This document shows, in pieces, positions 8,365-17,351 of a DNA stretch of 64,000 nucleotides; the stretch's first letter is position 1; every line of letters begins with the position of its first letter. A program made the translations under genes and the position numbers. The DNA comes from Burkholderiaceae bacterium (GTDB lineage Bacteria > Pseudomonadota > Gammaproteobacteria > Burkholderiales > Burkholderiaceae_E), in contig JADJVQ010000032.1 of the NCBI GenBank assembly GCA_016710525.1, positions 20,003 to 84,002 on the forward strand. Direction: 5' to 3'. The notes beneath the pieces are model-generated. The model saw only the letters and a list, made by a program, of their open reading frames with translations, did not search any database and had not been told where the DNA came from.

Positions 8365-9849
8365 TTAGGCGGCCTTCTGCGAAGGCAGTTTGGAAACCAG
8401 ACGCAGGGAGACCGTCAGGCCCTCGAGCTGGTAGTGCGGACGCAGGAAGAACTTCGAGGTGTAGTAGCCCGGATTGCCCTCCACCTCTTCGACCACGACC
8501 TCGGCGCCGGCCAGCGGGCGCTTGGCCTTGGTCTCGTCCGACGAGATGCTCGGATCGCCATCGACGTAGTTCAGGATCCAGTCGTTGAGCCAGCGCTGCA
8601 TGTCGGCACGTTCCTTGAACGAACCGATCTTGTCGCGCACGATGCACTTCAGGTAGTGCGCGAAGCGGCAGGTCGCGAACAGGTAGGGCAGCCGCGCGCC
8701 CAGGTTGGCGTTGGAGGTTGCATCCGGGTCGTCGTACTCGGCCGGCTTGTGCAGCGACTGCGCGCCGATGAAGGCGGCGAAGTCGGAGTTCTTCTTGTGG
8801 ACCAGCGGCATCAGCCCGACCTTGGCGAGCTCGGCCTCGCGGCGATCGGAAATGGCGATTTCGGTCGGGCACTTCATGTCCACGCCGCCATCGTCGGTGG
8901 GGAAGGTGTGAACCGGCAGATTGGCCACCGCGCCGCCCGACTCGATGCCCCGGATCTGGGTGCACCAGCCGTACATCTTGAAGGCTCGCGTGATGTTGGT
9001 CGCCATCGCATAGGCCGAATTGGCCCAGGTGTAGCGGTTGTGATCGCCGCCGGCGGTTTCTTCTTCGAAGTCGAACTCTTCGACCGGATTGGTCTTGGCG
9101 CCATAGGGCAGACGCGCCAGGAAGCGCGGCATGGCCAGGCCGATGTAGCGCGCATCGTCGCTCTCGCGCAGCGAGCGCCAGCCCGCGTAGTCGGGCGTGC
9201 TGAAGATCTTGGCGAGGTCGCGCGGGTTGGCCAGTTCCTGCATCGAGTCCATCTGCAGCAGCGCCGAACCGGCGCCCGCGATGAACGGGCAGTGCGCCGA
9301 TGCCGCCACCTTGGCGATTTCGCTCAGGCATTCGACATCGGGGGGCGTGTGGTCGAAGTGATAGTCGCCCACCAGCGCACCGAACGGTTCCCCGCCGAAC
9401 TGGCCGTACTCCGCCTCGTAGACCTGCTTGAAGATCGGGCTCTGATCCCACGAAGTGCCCTTGTAGCGGCGCAGCGTCTTGTGGAGGTCGGCCTTGCTGA
9501 TGTTCATCACGCGGATCTTGAGCTGCTCATCGGTCTCGGTGTTGTTGACCAGGTGATGCAGTCCGCGCCAGGCGCCTTCCAGCTTCTGGAAGTCGGCCTG
9601 GTGCATGATTTCGTTGATCTGGTCGGTGAGCTTCTTGTCGATCTCGGCGATGATCGACTGGATCGAGGTGACCACATCGTTGCTGATGAGCTTGGCATTG
9701 CCCAGGGCCTGCGCCGCGAGCGTCTTGACCGCGGCCTCGACCGCGTTCTTGGCCTCGTCGGTCTTGGGCTTGAACTCTTTGTTCAGCAGCTTGGTGAAAT
9801 CGTCGTATTCGAGCGCGCCCTGCGCGGTCTGAAGCTGGGTTTCAGCCAT
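8365..9849 (-). CDS. tssC: T6SS contractile sheath large subunit TssC
   Basis: Large sheath protein (VipB/HsiC), 494 residues, the usual length. It assembles with TssB into the contractile tail sheath. Visible signatures are FQKLEGAWRGLHHLVNNTETDEQLKIRV (in the conserved N-terminal half), YEAEYGQFGGEPFGALVGDY, and the C-terminal FFLRPHYQLEGLTVSLRLVS. The start MAETQLQTAQGALEYDDF is typical of the HsiC1 branch. It follows tssB with a 60-base gap and is uninterrupted. Confidence 0.97.
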   Translation of the reverse strand: MAETQLQTAQGALEYDDFTKLLNKEFKPKTDEAKNAVEAAVKTLAAQALGNAKLISNDVVTSIQSIIAEIDKKLTDQINEIMHQADFQKLEGAWRGLHHLVNNTETDEQLKIRVMNISKADLHKTLRRYKGTSWDQSPIFKQVYEAEYGQFGGEPFGALVGDYHFDHTPPDVECLSEIAKVAASAHCPFIAGAGSALLQMDSMQELANPRDLAKIFSTPDYAGWRSLRESDDARYIGLAMPRFLARLPYGAKTNPVEEFDFEEETAGGDHNRYTWANSAYAMATNITRAFKMYGWCTQIRGIESGGAVANLPVHTFPTDDGGVDMKCPTEIAISDRREAELAKVGLMPLVHKKNSDFAAFIGAQSLHKPAEYDDPDATSNANLGARLPYLFATCRFAHYLKCIVRDKIGSFKERADMQRWLNDWILNYVDGDPSISSDETKAKRPLAGAEVVVEEVEGNPGYYTSKFFLRPHYQLEGLTVSLRLVSKLPSQKAA

Positions 9850-9909
9850 GTCGGGACTCCGGATGCTTGCGTTTTGATAGATCGATGACGGTGAAGGTCG
9901 CGGACGGCA

Positions 9910-10419
9910 TTACTGCCCGTCTTCACCGTCGGCCGGCTTGGCCTGGGCGGCCAGCGACTTGAGCAGTTCCGGGTCTTTCATGATCCGGTCGACGAGCTCT
10001 TCGGCCCCTGTCTTGCCGTCCATGAAGGTCACCAGGTTGGACAGCTGCTGGCGCGCCTCGAGCAGTTTGCGCAGCGGCTCGACCTTGTTGGCGATGGCCG
10101 CCGGCGAGAAGTCGTCCATGCTGTCGAAGGTCATTTCGACCGCGAGATTGCCTTCACCGGTGAGCGTGTTGGGCACCGAGAACTGCACCCGCGGCTTCAT
10201 CGACTTCATGCGTGCGTCGAAATTGTCGACGTCGATCTCGAGGAATTTCCGATCGGCCACCGCCGGCAGCGCCTCGGCAGGCTTGCCCGACAGATCGGCC
10301 ATCACCCCCATCACGAAGGGCAACTGGATCTTTTTTGCGGCGCCGAACAGTTCGACGTCATATTCGATCTGGACACGCGGCGCGCGGTTGCGCGCGATGA
10401 ACTTCTGACTGCTCGACAT
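9910..10419 (-). CDS. tssB: T6SS contractile sheath small subunit TssB
   Basis: Small sheath protein (VipA/HsiB), 169 residues. It pairs with TssC, and in other systems its exposed surface contacts TagJ and ClpV. Signatures are the N-terminal SSQKFIARNRAPRVQIEYDV, the segment KIQLPFVMGVMADLSGKP that is near-invariant in the family, and the alpha-helical C-terminal half ending ELLKSLAAQAKPADGED. An AGGA motif lies upstream of the ATG at 10419. It is preceded by tssA with a 90-base gap. Confidence 0.96.
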   Translation of the reverse strand: MSSSQKFIARNRAPRVQIEYDVELFGAAKKIQLPFVMGVMADLSGKPAEALPAVADRKFLEIDVDNFDARMKSMKPRVQFSVPNTLTGEGNLAVEMTFDSMDDFSPAAIANKVEPLRKLLEARQQLSNLVTFMDGKTGAEELVDRIMKDPELLKSLAAQAKPADGEDGQ

Positions 10420-10509
10420 GATTGTCCTCCGAGGCGTTCAAGGCCGATTAAACAAGAGACCTGCGTAAACAGCACCGGGCATCCCCGGCGCTGGGTTTTA
10501 CTGCGGATG

Positions 10510-11571
10510 CTAGTAACCAGATTCGCCGGTTCCGACCTGATCGGCGCCGGCAATCTTGGTGATGGAGTCCATGCCCTCTGGTGCCATCTCCTTCATGATG
10601 TCGACGAAACTCATGGTCATCAGCCGCTGGGCACGCCGGATCAGCAGCGGCGCCGGATTGGTCGGTTCGTGCCGTTCGAGATACTCGCTGACTTTGCTCA
10701 GCATCCGCAGGACGTCGTCCCGGCTGCGGATCTCGCCGGAGATGCCGGCGGCCCGGGGAGCGCCGTCGCCGGCACCGCCGCCGGCCGATTCGATCGGGCC
10801 GTCGCTGGCGCCATCGTCGGACTCGCCGCCACCAACTGCCTGGGCCCGCAGGCGGGAGATCGCCTTGAGCCGGGTGAGCAGCATGGTCGCATCCGGCGTG
10901 TCGACACTGCCTACCGTGTCGCGCAGGAAAGCGAGCAGGCGCTCGAGACTGGCCAGGGCCGGGCCGACATGATCCGGTGCTCCGGCACGGGCGGCTTCGG
11001 CGAACATGCCTTCGATCTGGCTGCGCGACAGCGTCGCAGACTCCTGGGTGCCCTCGATCAGCTCGAGCGCGAGCTCGGCATCGCGCATCCGGCACGAGCC
11101 CAGGCCGCGTGCCGAAACCAGTTCGGCCCCGCGCAGATCGCGCAGGATGCCCTCGCCGCGCTGCATGCCTTCGCCGTCGGCCAGCATCGACAGCGCGCTC
11201 AAGCGCATGAACGGATCGTTGCCGTCGTCGGGATCGAGTTGCGGATGCACGTGATCCCACTGCTCGCAGGTGAGCCGGGCCAGCAGTTCGACCCCCTGGG
11301 CAAAGCCGGCCACGCCATCGGTGTGGCACAGCGCCCGGGTCAGCAGTCCCGCCACCCGCAGGTCACGGGTCCGATCGAGCAGCGCCAGCGACATCCGGCG
11401 GATTTCTTTCCAGTCCGGCTCTTCAGCCGGCACGATGGTGTCGCCAAACTGCTGCTCGGGCTTGCCTCGCGATGCGGTGTCGAGCGCGAGGAAATCCCCG
11501 TCGTACTCGAGATTCGGCCCGGCGGGTGCGTCATCGCCGAGGGGCAATGCCAGTGCATCAACGTCGATCAA
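10510..11571 (-). CDS. tssA: T6SS baseplate/tail-cap protein TssA (ImpA N-terminal domain)
   Basis: ImpA/TssA family protein of about 353 residues, in the TssA1 size class. It primes tube-sheath assembly and contacts the baseplate. I choose a TTG start at 11571 (MIDVDALALPLGDDAPAG) over the longer frame to 11625. A strong AGGAAGGA ribosome-binding site sits 8 bases before that TTG, and family members begin with this I-D-x-x-x-L-L-x-P motif. The ImpA N-terminal signature PAGPNLEYDGDF follows at once, and the C-terminal helices end in FVDIMKEMAPEGMDSI. It is the first gene of the visible T6SS operon. Confidence 0.9.
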   Translation of the reverse strand: MIDVDALALPLGDDAPAGPNLEYDGDFLALDTASRGKPEQQFGDTIVPAEEPDWKEIRRMSLALLDRTRDLRVAGLLTRALCHTDGVAGFAQGVELLARLTCEQWDHVHPQLDPDDGNDPFMRLSALSMLADGEGMQRGEGILRDLRGAELVSARGLGSCRMRDAELALELIEGTQESATLSRSQIEGMFAEAARAGAPDHVGPALASLERLLAFLRDTVGSVDTPDATMLLTRLKAISRLRAQAVGGGESDDGASDGPIESAGGGAGDGAPRAAGISGEIRSRDDVLRMLSKVSEYLERHEPTNPAPLLIRRAQRLMTMSFVDIMKEMAPEGMDSITKIAGADQVGTGESGY

Positions 11572-11579
11572 GTGCGGGT

Positions 11580-11587
11580 TCCTTCCT
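11580..11587 (-). promoter_or_regulatory. ribosome-binding site that decides the tssA start
   Basis: The minus strand reads AGGAAGGA, a near-perfect Shine-Dalgarno sequence, 8 bases upstream of a TTG codon at 11571. The upstream ATG at 11625 has no comparable motif. Confidence 0.75.
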
Positions 11588-11732
11588 GAGCGCCGGACGC
11601 GGCTCACCACTCTGTTGTTGTCCACCGATCCGGACGCGAAACGTCGAATCTAGTGAGGTTGGGCCGATCGGCAAATACTACTTTAGCCCGATGGCGAATT
11701 GCTACCTCTTGCGTGACGCGATGGCCGGTGGA

Positions 11733-13049
11733 TTATCGAGGCTGAGCGCAACCGATGATGCGAAACTCGACACGACGGTCGATGGCGTCGCTCGCATCGT
11801 CACTGCCCGAGCCCACGAGGTTCTCGCGCGAACCGCGCCCGCTGGCCCGCAAAAGGGGCGCCAGTGCTGGCGCTTCGGCCTGAAGCTGGCGGCGCAGCGC
11901 GTTGGCGCGCTCCAGCGAAAGCTTGTCGTTGTACTCGTCCGAGCCCGATTTGCTGCTGTGGCCCTGCACGTCCACGCAGGTCCGGGCGCGTGCCAGCTGG
12001 GCGGCCAGCTGGCGCACCCAGAGCCGGTATTGTTCGACCAGACGTGAATCCGCCACAAAATCGGTCGAATTCACCCGGAACAGGAATCGGATCGAGAGGT
12101 TGTTCTCGGATAGCGCGACGGCCACGAGCTGCCCGAAACTGCGCTCGGCCTCGGCAACATTGCCCAATTTGAGGTGGGTGACATACAGGCCCGAGTAGGT
12201 CTTGAGGATCTTGCCGTCGCTTCGCGCCTCGGCGCGCTGGTAGAGACCCAGCGCAGCGCGGTGATCGTCGGCGGAAAACGCGGCTTGCGCGTCGGCCAGC
12301 AGCGCGGCCGTCGACAGGCGGCTGAACCAGACCGGATCGGCCGTCTCGCCGGGCGCAGCGCGGGCGGTGGCGATCTGGCCCTTGGCATAACTGTCGTTCA
12401 GGAAGACCGGACTGTCGGCAAACGAGGGCAGCGGCGCCATGTCGAGGTTGCGATCGGCGATCCAGGCCGAGGAGCTGGCAATCACCAGACCCGATCGGGC
12501 ATCGGAGACGCTGGCGATCAGCCGATACTGCCGCGGCGACCCGCCTGCGGCCGACGCAGGCGGTCCCCTCACCCCGGCCTCGAAACTCAGCGCGCCGGTC
12601 ACCACGAAGGCGGACGCATCCAGGTTGCCGGAAGTCAGAGCCGCCACCCGGATCGTCGGGTCGCGCGCGCCGATCCGCGCGACCAGAGCCTCCTGGGCAC
12701 GCTGCGTCGTTCGGGTGCCATAGCCGTTTTGCGCATCGATGAAGGGATCGATCACCGCCTGACGCACCGGTGGCGGCCCCTGCAGCCGCGAGACGACGGC
12801 GGCCACGCCCTGGGGCGCGGTCCGCGCGGTGTGCTGCTGGATCTGCGCGATCAGGTCGGCCGCGATGGCATCGACCCCGGCGGTGAGCTCGTACGCCTGC
12901 TCGCCCGGGTTCACCGGCGGGGGCGCCGGCGGCGGCGCCGCGCAGCCCGCCAGGGCGAAAAGGACCGACCAGAGGGCGCCGCAGGCCGGCATCCGAACGC
13001 TCGCCGGCAGGCGGCTGGCGCACCATTGAAGGCAAATACCATGGGTCAT
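11733..13049 (-). CDS. OmpA-family lipoprotein with CsgG-like and TPR-like regions
   Basis: Predicted outer-membrane lipoprotein of 438 residues. The start at 13049 (MTHGICLQWCASRLP) is chosen because GGAGAG lies just upstream. A lipobox ends in LAGC near residue 36, followed by a Pro/Ala linker. Residues about 50-230 resemble CsgG/LpoB-type lipoproteins (PFIDAQNGYGTRTTQRAQE, FVVTGALSFEAG, SVSDARSGLVIAS). Residues about 245-320 look like TPR helices (LGLYQRAEARSDGKILKTY). The C-terminus is an OmpA peptidoglycan-binding domain (VDVQGHSSKSGSDEYNDKLS, DDASDAIDRRVEF). It is encoded upstream of and collinear with tssA (161-base gap), so it may anchor the T6SS to the cell wall; that is inference. 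Confidence 0.78.
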   Translation of the reverse strand: MTHGICLQWCASRLPASVRMPACGALWSVLFALAGCAAPPPAPPPVNPGEQAYELTAGVDAIAADLIAQIQQHTARTAPQGVAAVVSRLQGPPPVRQAVIDPFIDAQNGYGTRTTQRAQEALVARIGARDPTIRVAALTSGNLDASAFVVTGALSFEAGVRGPPASAAGGSPRQYRLIASVSDARSGLVIASSSAWIADRNLDMAPLPSFADSPVFLNDSYAKGQIATARAAPGETADPVWFSRLSTAALLADAQAAFSADDHRAALGLYQRAEARSDGKILKTYSGLYVTHLKLGNVAEAERSFGQLVAVALSENNLSIRFLFRVNSTDFVADSRLVEQYRLWVRQLAAQLARARTCVDVQGHSSKSGSDEYNDKLSLERANALRRQLQAEAPALAPLLRASGRGSRENLVGSGSDDASDAIDRRVEFRIIGCAQPR

Positions 13050-13196
13050 CGAGACTCTCCGAACATCGCGCATCGTAAGCCAGAGCAACGCCCCTGGACA
13101 CGGCGGGAGCATCCCGGCTCCTCCGGGCCACGGGCGGCGTGGCGAACGACAGGGCTGCAAGGCCCCGCGCGGTGCAGCCCGCGCCGCGGCCGCACC

Positions 13197-13823
13197 CTAC
13201 TTTGGTGCAGCGATCGCCGGCAGGCAACCCTTGCCACGCAGGCGATCGATGTCCGCGGGGCCCAGCGTGCCCAGAGACAGTGCGACCAGTTCATCGCTGC
13301 ACGCGGCACGGCCCGGCTCGGGACGTGCGCGCGGAGCCGCAACCGGCTCGCGCCCGCCGCCGTCCCTGCCGCCGGGCTCCTTGACCAGCGGATCGCGCCG
13401 GCCTGAATCCTTGCCGGACTCTTTCGGGCCCGGATCCCTGGCGGGCGGGTCTCTGGCGGGCGGGTCCTTGGCGGGCGGGTCCTTGGCCCCGGGATCCCTG
13501 GCGGCCGGATCGCGGCCCGAACCCTCCTTCGCGCCCGGCTCCTTGGGCGCAGAGTCGCGCGATGCGGGTTCCTTGCTCGAGGGTTCCTTGCTCGAGGGTT
13601 CCTTGCTCGAGGGTTCCCGCGCCGGCGGCGCAGCGGGAGAAGCAGCCCCCGCCGAGCCCTTCTTTTCGGGCACCACTTTCAGGGTGGCATTGGCGCCCGG
13701 CACCGCACCCAGCAGCGCGCAGGCGAGCAGTGCACGACAGACCGCGCGGGCCAGACGGTTCGCCGGACCCGCTGGAATGACTTGCGACACGCGATGCGTC
13801 GACGATGGCCAGGCCAGAGACAT
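13197..13823 (-). CDS. secreted Lys/Glu/Asp-Pro repeat protein of unknown function
   Basis: I do not recognise this 208-residue protein. A likely Sec signal (about residues 24-46, ARAVCRALLACALLGAVPGANA) precedes a low-complexity middle region. That region is built of 5-residue units of the form x-x-[K/R]-[D/E]-P: SSKEP three times exactly, then PAKDP, PARDP and variants. The C-terminal ~40 residues are non-repetitive with two cysteines (AACSDELVALSLG, RLRGKGCLPA), which may form a disulfide. The start at 13823 has no clear ribosome-binding site, so the true start could be further in. It is transcribed toward the T6SS genes, but no functional link is visible. Confidence 0.6.
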   Translation of the reverse strand: MSLAWPSSTHRVSQVIPAGPANRLARAVCRALLACALLGAVPGANATLKVVPEKKGSAGAASPAAPPAREPSSKEPSSKEPSSKEPASRDSAPKEPGAKEGSGRDPAARDPGAKDPPAKDPPARDPPARDPGPKESGKDSGRRDPLVKEPGGRDGGGREPVAAPRARPEPGRAACSDELVALSLGTLGPADIDRLRGKGCLPAIAAPK

Positions 13824-13916
13824 GGCCGGATGGTACCCGCCGCACGCCGGCGGCTGCCATCGGCCTTAAGGAGGAGATGTGCGTCGCGCCGCGGCAGGGG
13901 CGCGGGCGTGCGCCGG

Positions 13917-13922
13917 TACAAT
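13917..13922 (+). promoter_or_regulatory. probable -10 element for pyrF
   Basis: TACAAT, 30 bases upstream of the chosen pyrF start. No good -35 hexamer is visible at the expected spacing, so this is a modest call. Confidence 0.45.
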
Positions 13923-13952
13923 GCGCCCGCAGCAACACGAGGGGAGATCGGA

Positions 13953-14798
13953 TTGACGTTTGTTTCGATGTTGAGCAGTGCCTGGCAGCGCGCCGATTCC
14001 CTGCTGTGCGTCGGCCTCGACCCCGACCCGAAGCGGATACCCGCTGGGCTGCGCGCGCGGCCCGACCCTATTTTCGAGTTCTGCCGCGCCATCGTCGACG
14101 CCACGGCCGACCTCGTCTGCGCCTTCAAGCCGCAGATCGCCTACTTCGCCGCCCAGGGGGCCGAGGACCAGCTCGAGGCGCTGATCACGCACATCCATGC
14201 CCGCCATCCTGGCATCCCCGTGGTGCTGGACGCCAAGCGCGGCGACATCGGGTCGACCGCCGAGCAATACGCCCGCGAGGCCTTCGAACGATTCCAGGCC
14301 GACGCCGTGACGCTCAATCCTTACCTCGGCCAGGACTCGCTCGAACCCTACCTGCAATGGACCGATCGCGGCGTGATCCTGTTGTGCCGCACCTCCAACC
14401 CCGGCGGGGCCGACCTGCAGTCGCTCGAAGTCGCGCCCGGCGAGCGCCTGTACGAGCGGGTGGCCCGACTGGCCTGCGAGCGCTGGAACCCCCATGGACA
14501 AACCGCACTGGTGGTCGGTGCAACCGTTCCCCAGGAGCTGGCCCAGGTCCGCCGAATCGTCGGCGACATGCCGCTGCTGGTGCCCGGCATCGGGGCGCAG
14601 GGCGGCGACATCGACGCCACGGTGCAGGCGGGCCGACGCGCCGATGGACGGGGCATGATGGTGAGTTCGTCGCGGGCGATCCTGTATGCCGGCGACGGCG
14701 ACGACTTCGCCGATGCCGCCCGCCAGGCCGCGCTGGACACCCGGGATGCCCTGCGTGCGGCCGTTCGGCGCTCATCGGGCACGTCCCCCCGCGGCTGA
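13953..14798 (+). CDS. pyrF: orotidine 5'-phosphate decarboxylase
   Basis: Decarboxylates OMP to UMP, the last step of de novo pyrimidine synthesis. The 281-residue protein belongs to the longer type 2 PyrF group. The active-site signature VVLDAKRGDIGSTAEQYA is near residue 92 and supplies the catalytic Asp/Lys array. Also visible are LLCVGLDPDPKRIP at the N-terminus and the phosphate-binding VPGIGAQGGD. I choose the TTG at 13953 as start because it gives MTFVSMLSSAWQRADSLLCVG, matching the MTF... N-terminus common in relatives. It also has GGGGAG 6 bases upstream; an ATG at 13968 is the alternative. Monocistronic as far as can be seen. Confidence 0.94.
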   Translation: MTFVSMLSSAWQRADSLLCVGLDPDPKRIPAGLRARPDPIFEFCRAIVDATADLVCAFKPQIAYFAAQGAEDQLEALITHIHARHPGIPVVLDAKRGDIGSTAEQYAREAFERFQADAVTLNPYLGQDSLEPYLQWTDRGVILLCRTSNPGGADLQSLEVAPGERLYERVARLACERWNPHGQTALVVGATVPQELAQVRRIVGDMPLLVPGIGAQGGDIDATVQAGRRADGRGMMVSSSRAILYAGDGDDFADAARQAALDTRDALRAAVRRSSGTSPRG

Positions 14799-14892
14799 TT
14801 GACCGCCTCTGCCGCCATTCCTACACTGCAAGCTTCAGGCAGGGTCTCCCGGCTGCGGCCACCCGATCCGGCCGAATTCAACGGGAGCGAGT

Positions 14893-15582
14893 ATGCGGAT
14901 TCTGCTGGCCGAGGATGATCAGGTGCTCGCTGACGGGTTGTGCCGGTCGCTGCGCGGATCCGGCTACGCGGTCGACCATGTCGGCAACGGCAGCGATGCC
15001 GACTCTGCCCTTGCCCTGCATGAATACGACCTGCTGATTCTCGATCTGGGGCTGCCGCGAATGGCCGGTCTGGAGGTCCTCAAGCGGCTGCGGGCACGCA
15101 GCAGCGGCCTGCCGGTCCTGATTCTCACCGCGGCCGATTCGGTCGAGCAGCGGGTGCGCGGGCTCGATCTGGGGGCCGACGATTTCATGGCCAAACCCTT
15201 TGCCCTGACCGAACTCGAAGCCCGAGTGCGGGCGCTGGTCCGGCGCAGCATGGGCGCCAGCACGTCCCAGCTGCGCTGTGGCTCACTGGTGTACGACCAG
15301 GTCGGCCGGATGGCCTGGCTCAACGAGCAGCCGCTGGAACTGTCGGCGCGAGAGGTCGGTCTGCTCGAAATCCTGCTGCAGCGGGCCGGCCGCCTGGTGA
15401 GCAAGGAGCAGATCGTCAGCCACCTGTGCGAATGGGGCGAGGAAGTCAGCCACAACGCGATCGAGGTCTACATGCACCGGTTGCGCAAGAAGCTCGAGAC
15501 CGGCGGCAACGTGCGCATCGCCACCGTGCGCGGGCTCGGCTACTGTCTGGAACGCCCCGCCGACGTGAACGCCAGCGCATGA
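14893..15582 (+). CDS. OmpR/PhoB-family response regulator (TctD-like)
   Basis: Two-component response regulator of 229 residues. The receiver domain (1-118) has the acidic pair at E7-D8-D9, the phosphoacceptor D51 (LLILDLGLPRM), T79 and K101 (FMAKPF). Residues ~130-222 form a winged-helix transcription-activation domain (ELSAREVGLLEILLQRAGRL, NAIEVYMHRLRKKLE). It is most like the TctD/QseB branch. GGGAGCGAG precedes the ATG. Its stop overlaps the start of the sensor kinase gene (ATGA), so they form a coupled pair. Confidence 0.93.
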   Translation: MRILLAEDDQVLADGLCRSLRGSGYAVDHVGNGSDADSALALHEYDLLILDLGLPRMAGLEVLKRLRARSSGLPVLILTAADSVEQRVRGLDLGADDFMAKPFALTELEARVRALVRRSMGASTSQLRCGSLVYDQVGRMAWLNEQPLELSAREVGLLEILLQRAGRLVSKEQIVSHLCEWGEEVSHNAIEVYMHRLRKKLETGGNVRIATVRGLGYCLERPADVNASA

Positions 15583-17330
15583 ACGCACCGGGCCGCGAGG
15601 GGCTGCCGGCGGGCCGCCAGCCGGCGGCCAAGACGCCCCGACCGACCGGCTCGATTTTCCAGGACCTGCTGGCCACCCACGAATCCGGGCCGCACCTGCC
15701 CGACAGGCCCGCCGCGGCATCCGGACGGGCCAGCCAGTGGCCGGCCGCGCCCTCCGGCGCCGTCGAGCAGCGCTCCCTGTTCGGCGAAATTCTCGACTGG
15801 ATGCTGGCGCCCCTGCTGCTGCTCTGGCCGCTGTCGGTGGCCGTCACCTTCGTGGTCGCCCGCTCGCTGGCCGACGCGCCATTCGACCGAGCTCTGGTCG
15901 ATCATGCCAATGTGCTCGCCCAGCAGGCGCAGTCCTATATCGCCGGGGGCGTCCTGCCAGCCGCGCGCCAGCTGCGCGATCTGCTGCCAGCCGCCAACGA
16001 AGGCTATGTGTCGTTCCAGATCACCGCGGCTGATGGCGAACTGCTGCGCGGTGAACCGGAGTTCCCGCCTCCGGCCCTGTACGACTTTCCGGAAGCCGGC
16101 GTGGTGAAGCTGCGCAACGACACCTTCCGCGGCGAGGAAGTGCGCGTCGCCTACACCTACGTCGAGCCGGAGGAGTTCTCCAGCGGGCTGACATCGGTGC
16201 TGATCCAGATCGCCGAAACCCAGGACAAGCGCGACCAGCTGGCCAACGAGATCATCAAGGGCGTGATCTTCCCGCAGTTCGTGATCCTGCCGCTGGCGGT
16301 CGGCCTGGTCTGGTTCGGCCTGTCGCGCGGGCTGTCGCCGCTGCAGCGTGTGCAGCAGCGCCTGCGCGACCGCCAGCCCGACGATCTCTCGCCGATCGAT
16401 CGCAGCGGCGTGCCGGCCGAGATCTCGCCGCTGGTCGACGCCTTCAATGAGCTGCTGTCTCGTCTGAACGATCGAATCGGCGCGCAAAAGCGCTTCATCG
16501 CCGATGCGGCCCACCAGATGAAGACCCCGCTCGCCGGCCTTCGCACCCAGGCCGAACTGGCGCTGCGCGAGACCGACCCGGCCGAGGTGCGCCGCAGCCT
16601 GGAGCAGCTGGCCATCTCGTCGGACCGGGCCGCGCACCTGATCAGCCAGCTGCTGGCCCTGGCCCGCATGGAAAACCTGCGCGATGCGGCGCACCTCGAA
16701 GCCCTCGATCTGGCGCCGCTGGCGCGCTCGGTGGTGATGGAATGGGCGAACGCGGCGATCCGGCGCCGCATCGACTTCGGTTACGAGAACGACGACGAAC
16801 CGGCACCGGTTGCCGGCCATCCGATCCTGCTGCGCGAGCTGTTCAACAATCTGATCGACAACGCGCTGCGCTACACGCCCGACGGCGGGCGCGTGACGAT
16901 CCGGGTCCGCCGCGAAGAAGGCTGCGCGGTATTCGAAGTCGAGGACAGCGGTCCGGGCATCGCGCTGGCCGAGCGCAGCCTGGTCTTCGAGCGCTTCTAC
17001 CGGGTGCTCGATTCGCAAAGCGATGGCAGTGGCCTGGGCCTGGCGATCGTGCGCGAAATCGCCACCCAGCATGGGGCGCAGGTGACGATCGGCGGGCGCG
17101 ATCCGTCAGACCTGGCGGAGCGCGCGGCGCCGCGGGCCGCCGGCAGGGGCGCCGTGTCTGAGGCGTCGGAATACGCCGCGCCGGAACACCTCGCCGCCGT
17201 TGTCGCTGCCGAGAACCGCGCCACGAGCAGTGCAGGCGACCCAGATGATTCGGATGGCGCGGGCTACGAAGCACCACGGCTGGGCGCCCTGATCACCGTA
17301 AAATTCCCGCCGATGGCGGGCGAGACCTAG
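15579..17330 (+). CDS. TctE-like sensor histidine kinase
   Basis: Inner-membrane sensor kinase of 583 residues, partner of the preceding regulator. A ~70-residue Pro/Ala-rich cytoplasmic extension precedes TM1 (about 74-95). A periplasmic domain of the 2CSK_N type follows, then TM2 (about 227-247), a HAMP-like linker, and an H-box DAAHQMKTPLAGL with the phosphoacceptor His near 312. The ATPase domain has an N-box NNLIDNALRYTPDGG, G1 EDSGPGIA and G2 GSGLGLAIV. Before the final strand (LGALITVKFPPM) there is an unusual insert of ~60 Ala/Glu-rich residues. The signal is unknown; TctE relatives sense tricarboxylates, but the specificity cannot be read here. Confidence 0.92.
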   Translation: MNAPGREGLPAGRQPAAKTPRPTGSIFQDLLATHESGPHLPDRPAAASGRASQWPAAPSGAVEQRSLFGEILDWMLAPLLLLWPLSVAVTFVVARSLADAPFDRALVDHANVLAQQAQSYIAGGVLPAARQLRDLLPAANEGYVSFQITAADGELLRGEPEFPPPALYDFPEAGVVKLRNDTFRGEEVRVAYTYVEPEEFSSGLTSVLIQIAETQDKRDQLANEIIKGVIFPQFVILPLAVGLVWFGLSRGLSPLQRVQQRLRDRQPDDLSPIDRSGVPAEISPLVDAFNELLSRLNDRIGAQKRFIADAAHQMKTPLAGLRTQAELALRETDPAEVRRSLEQLAISSDRAAHLISQLLALARMENLRDAAHLEALDLAPLARSVVMEWANAAIRRRIDFGYENDDEPAPVAGHPILLRELFNNLIDNALRYTPDGGRVTIRVRREEGCAVFEVEDSGPGIALAERSLVFERFYRVLDSQSDGSGLGLAIVREIATQHGAQVTIGGRDPSDLAERAAPRAAGRGAVSEASEYAAPEHLAAVVAAENRATSSAGDPDDSDGAGYEAPRLGALITVKFPPMAGET

Positions 17331-17351
17331 TGTTTTGTTTTGGAGAGCGAG

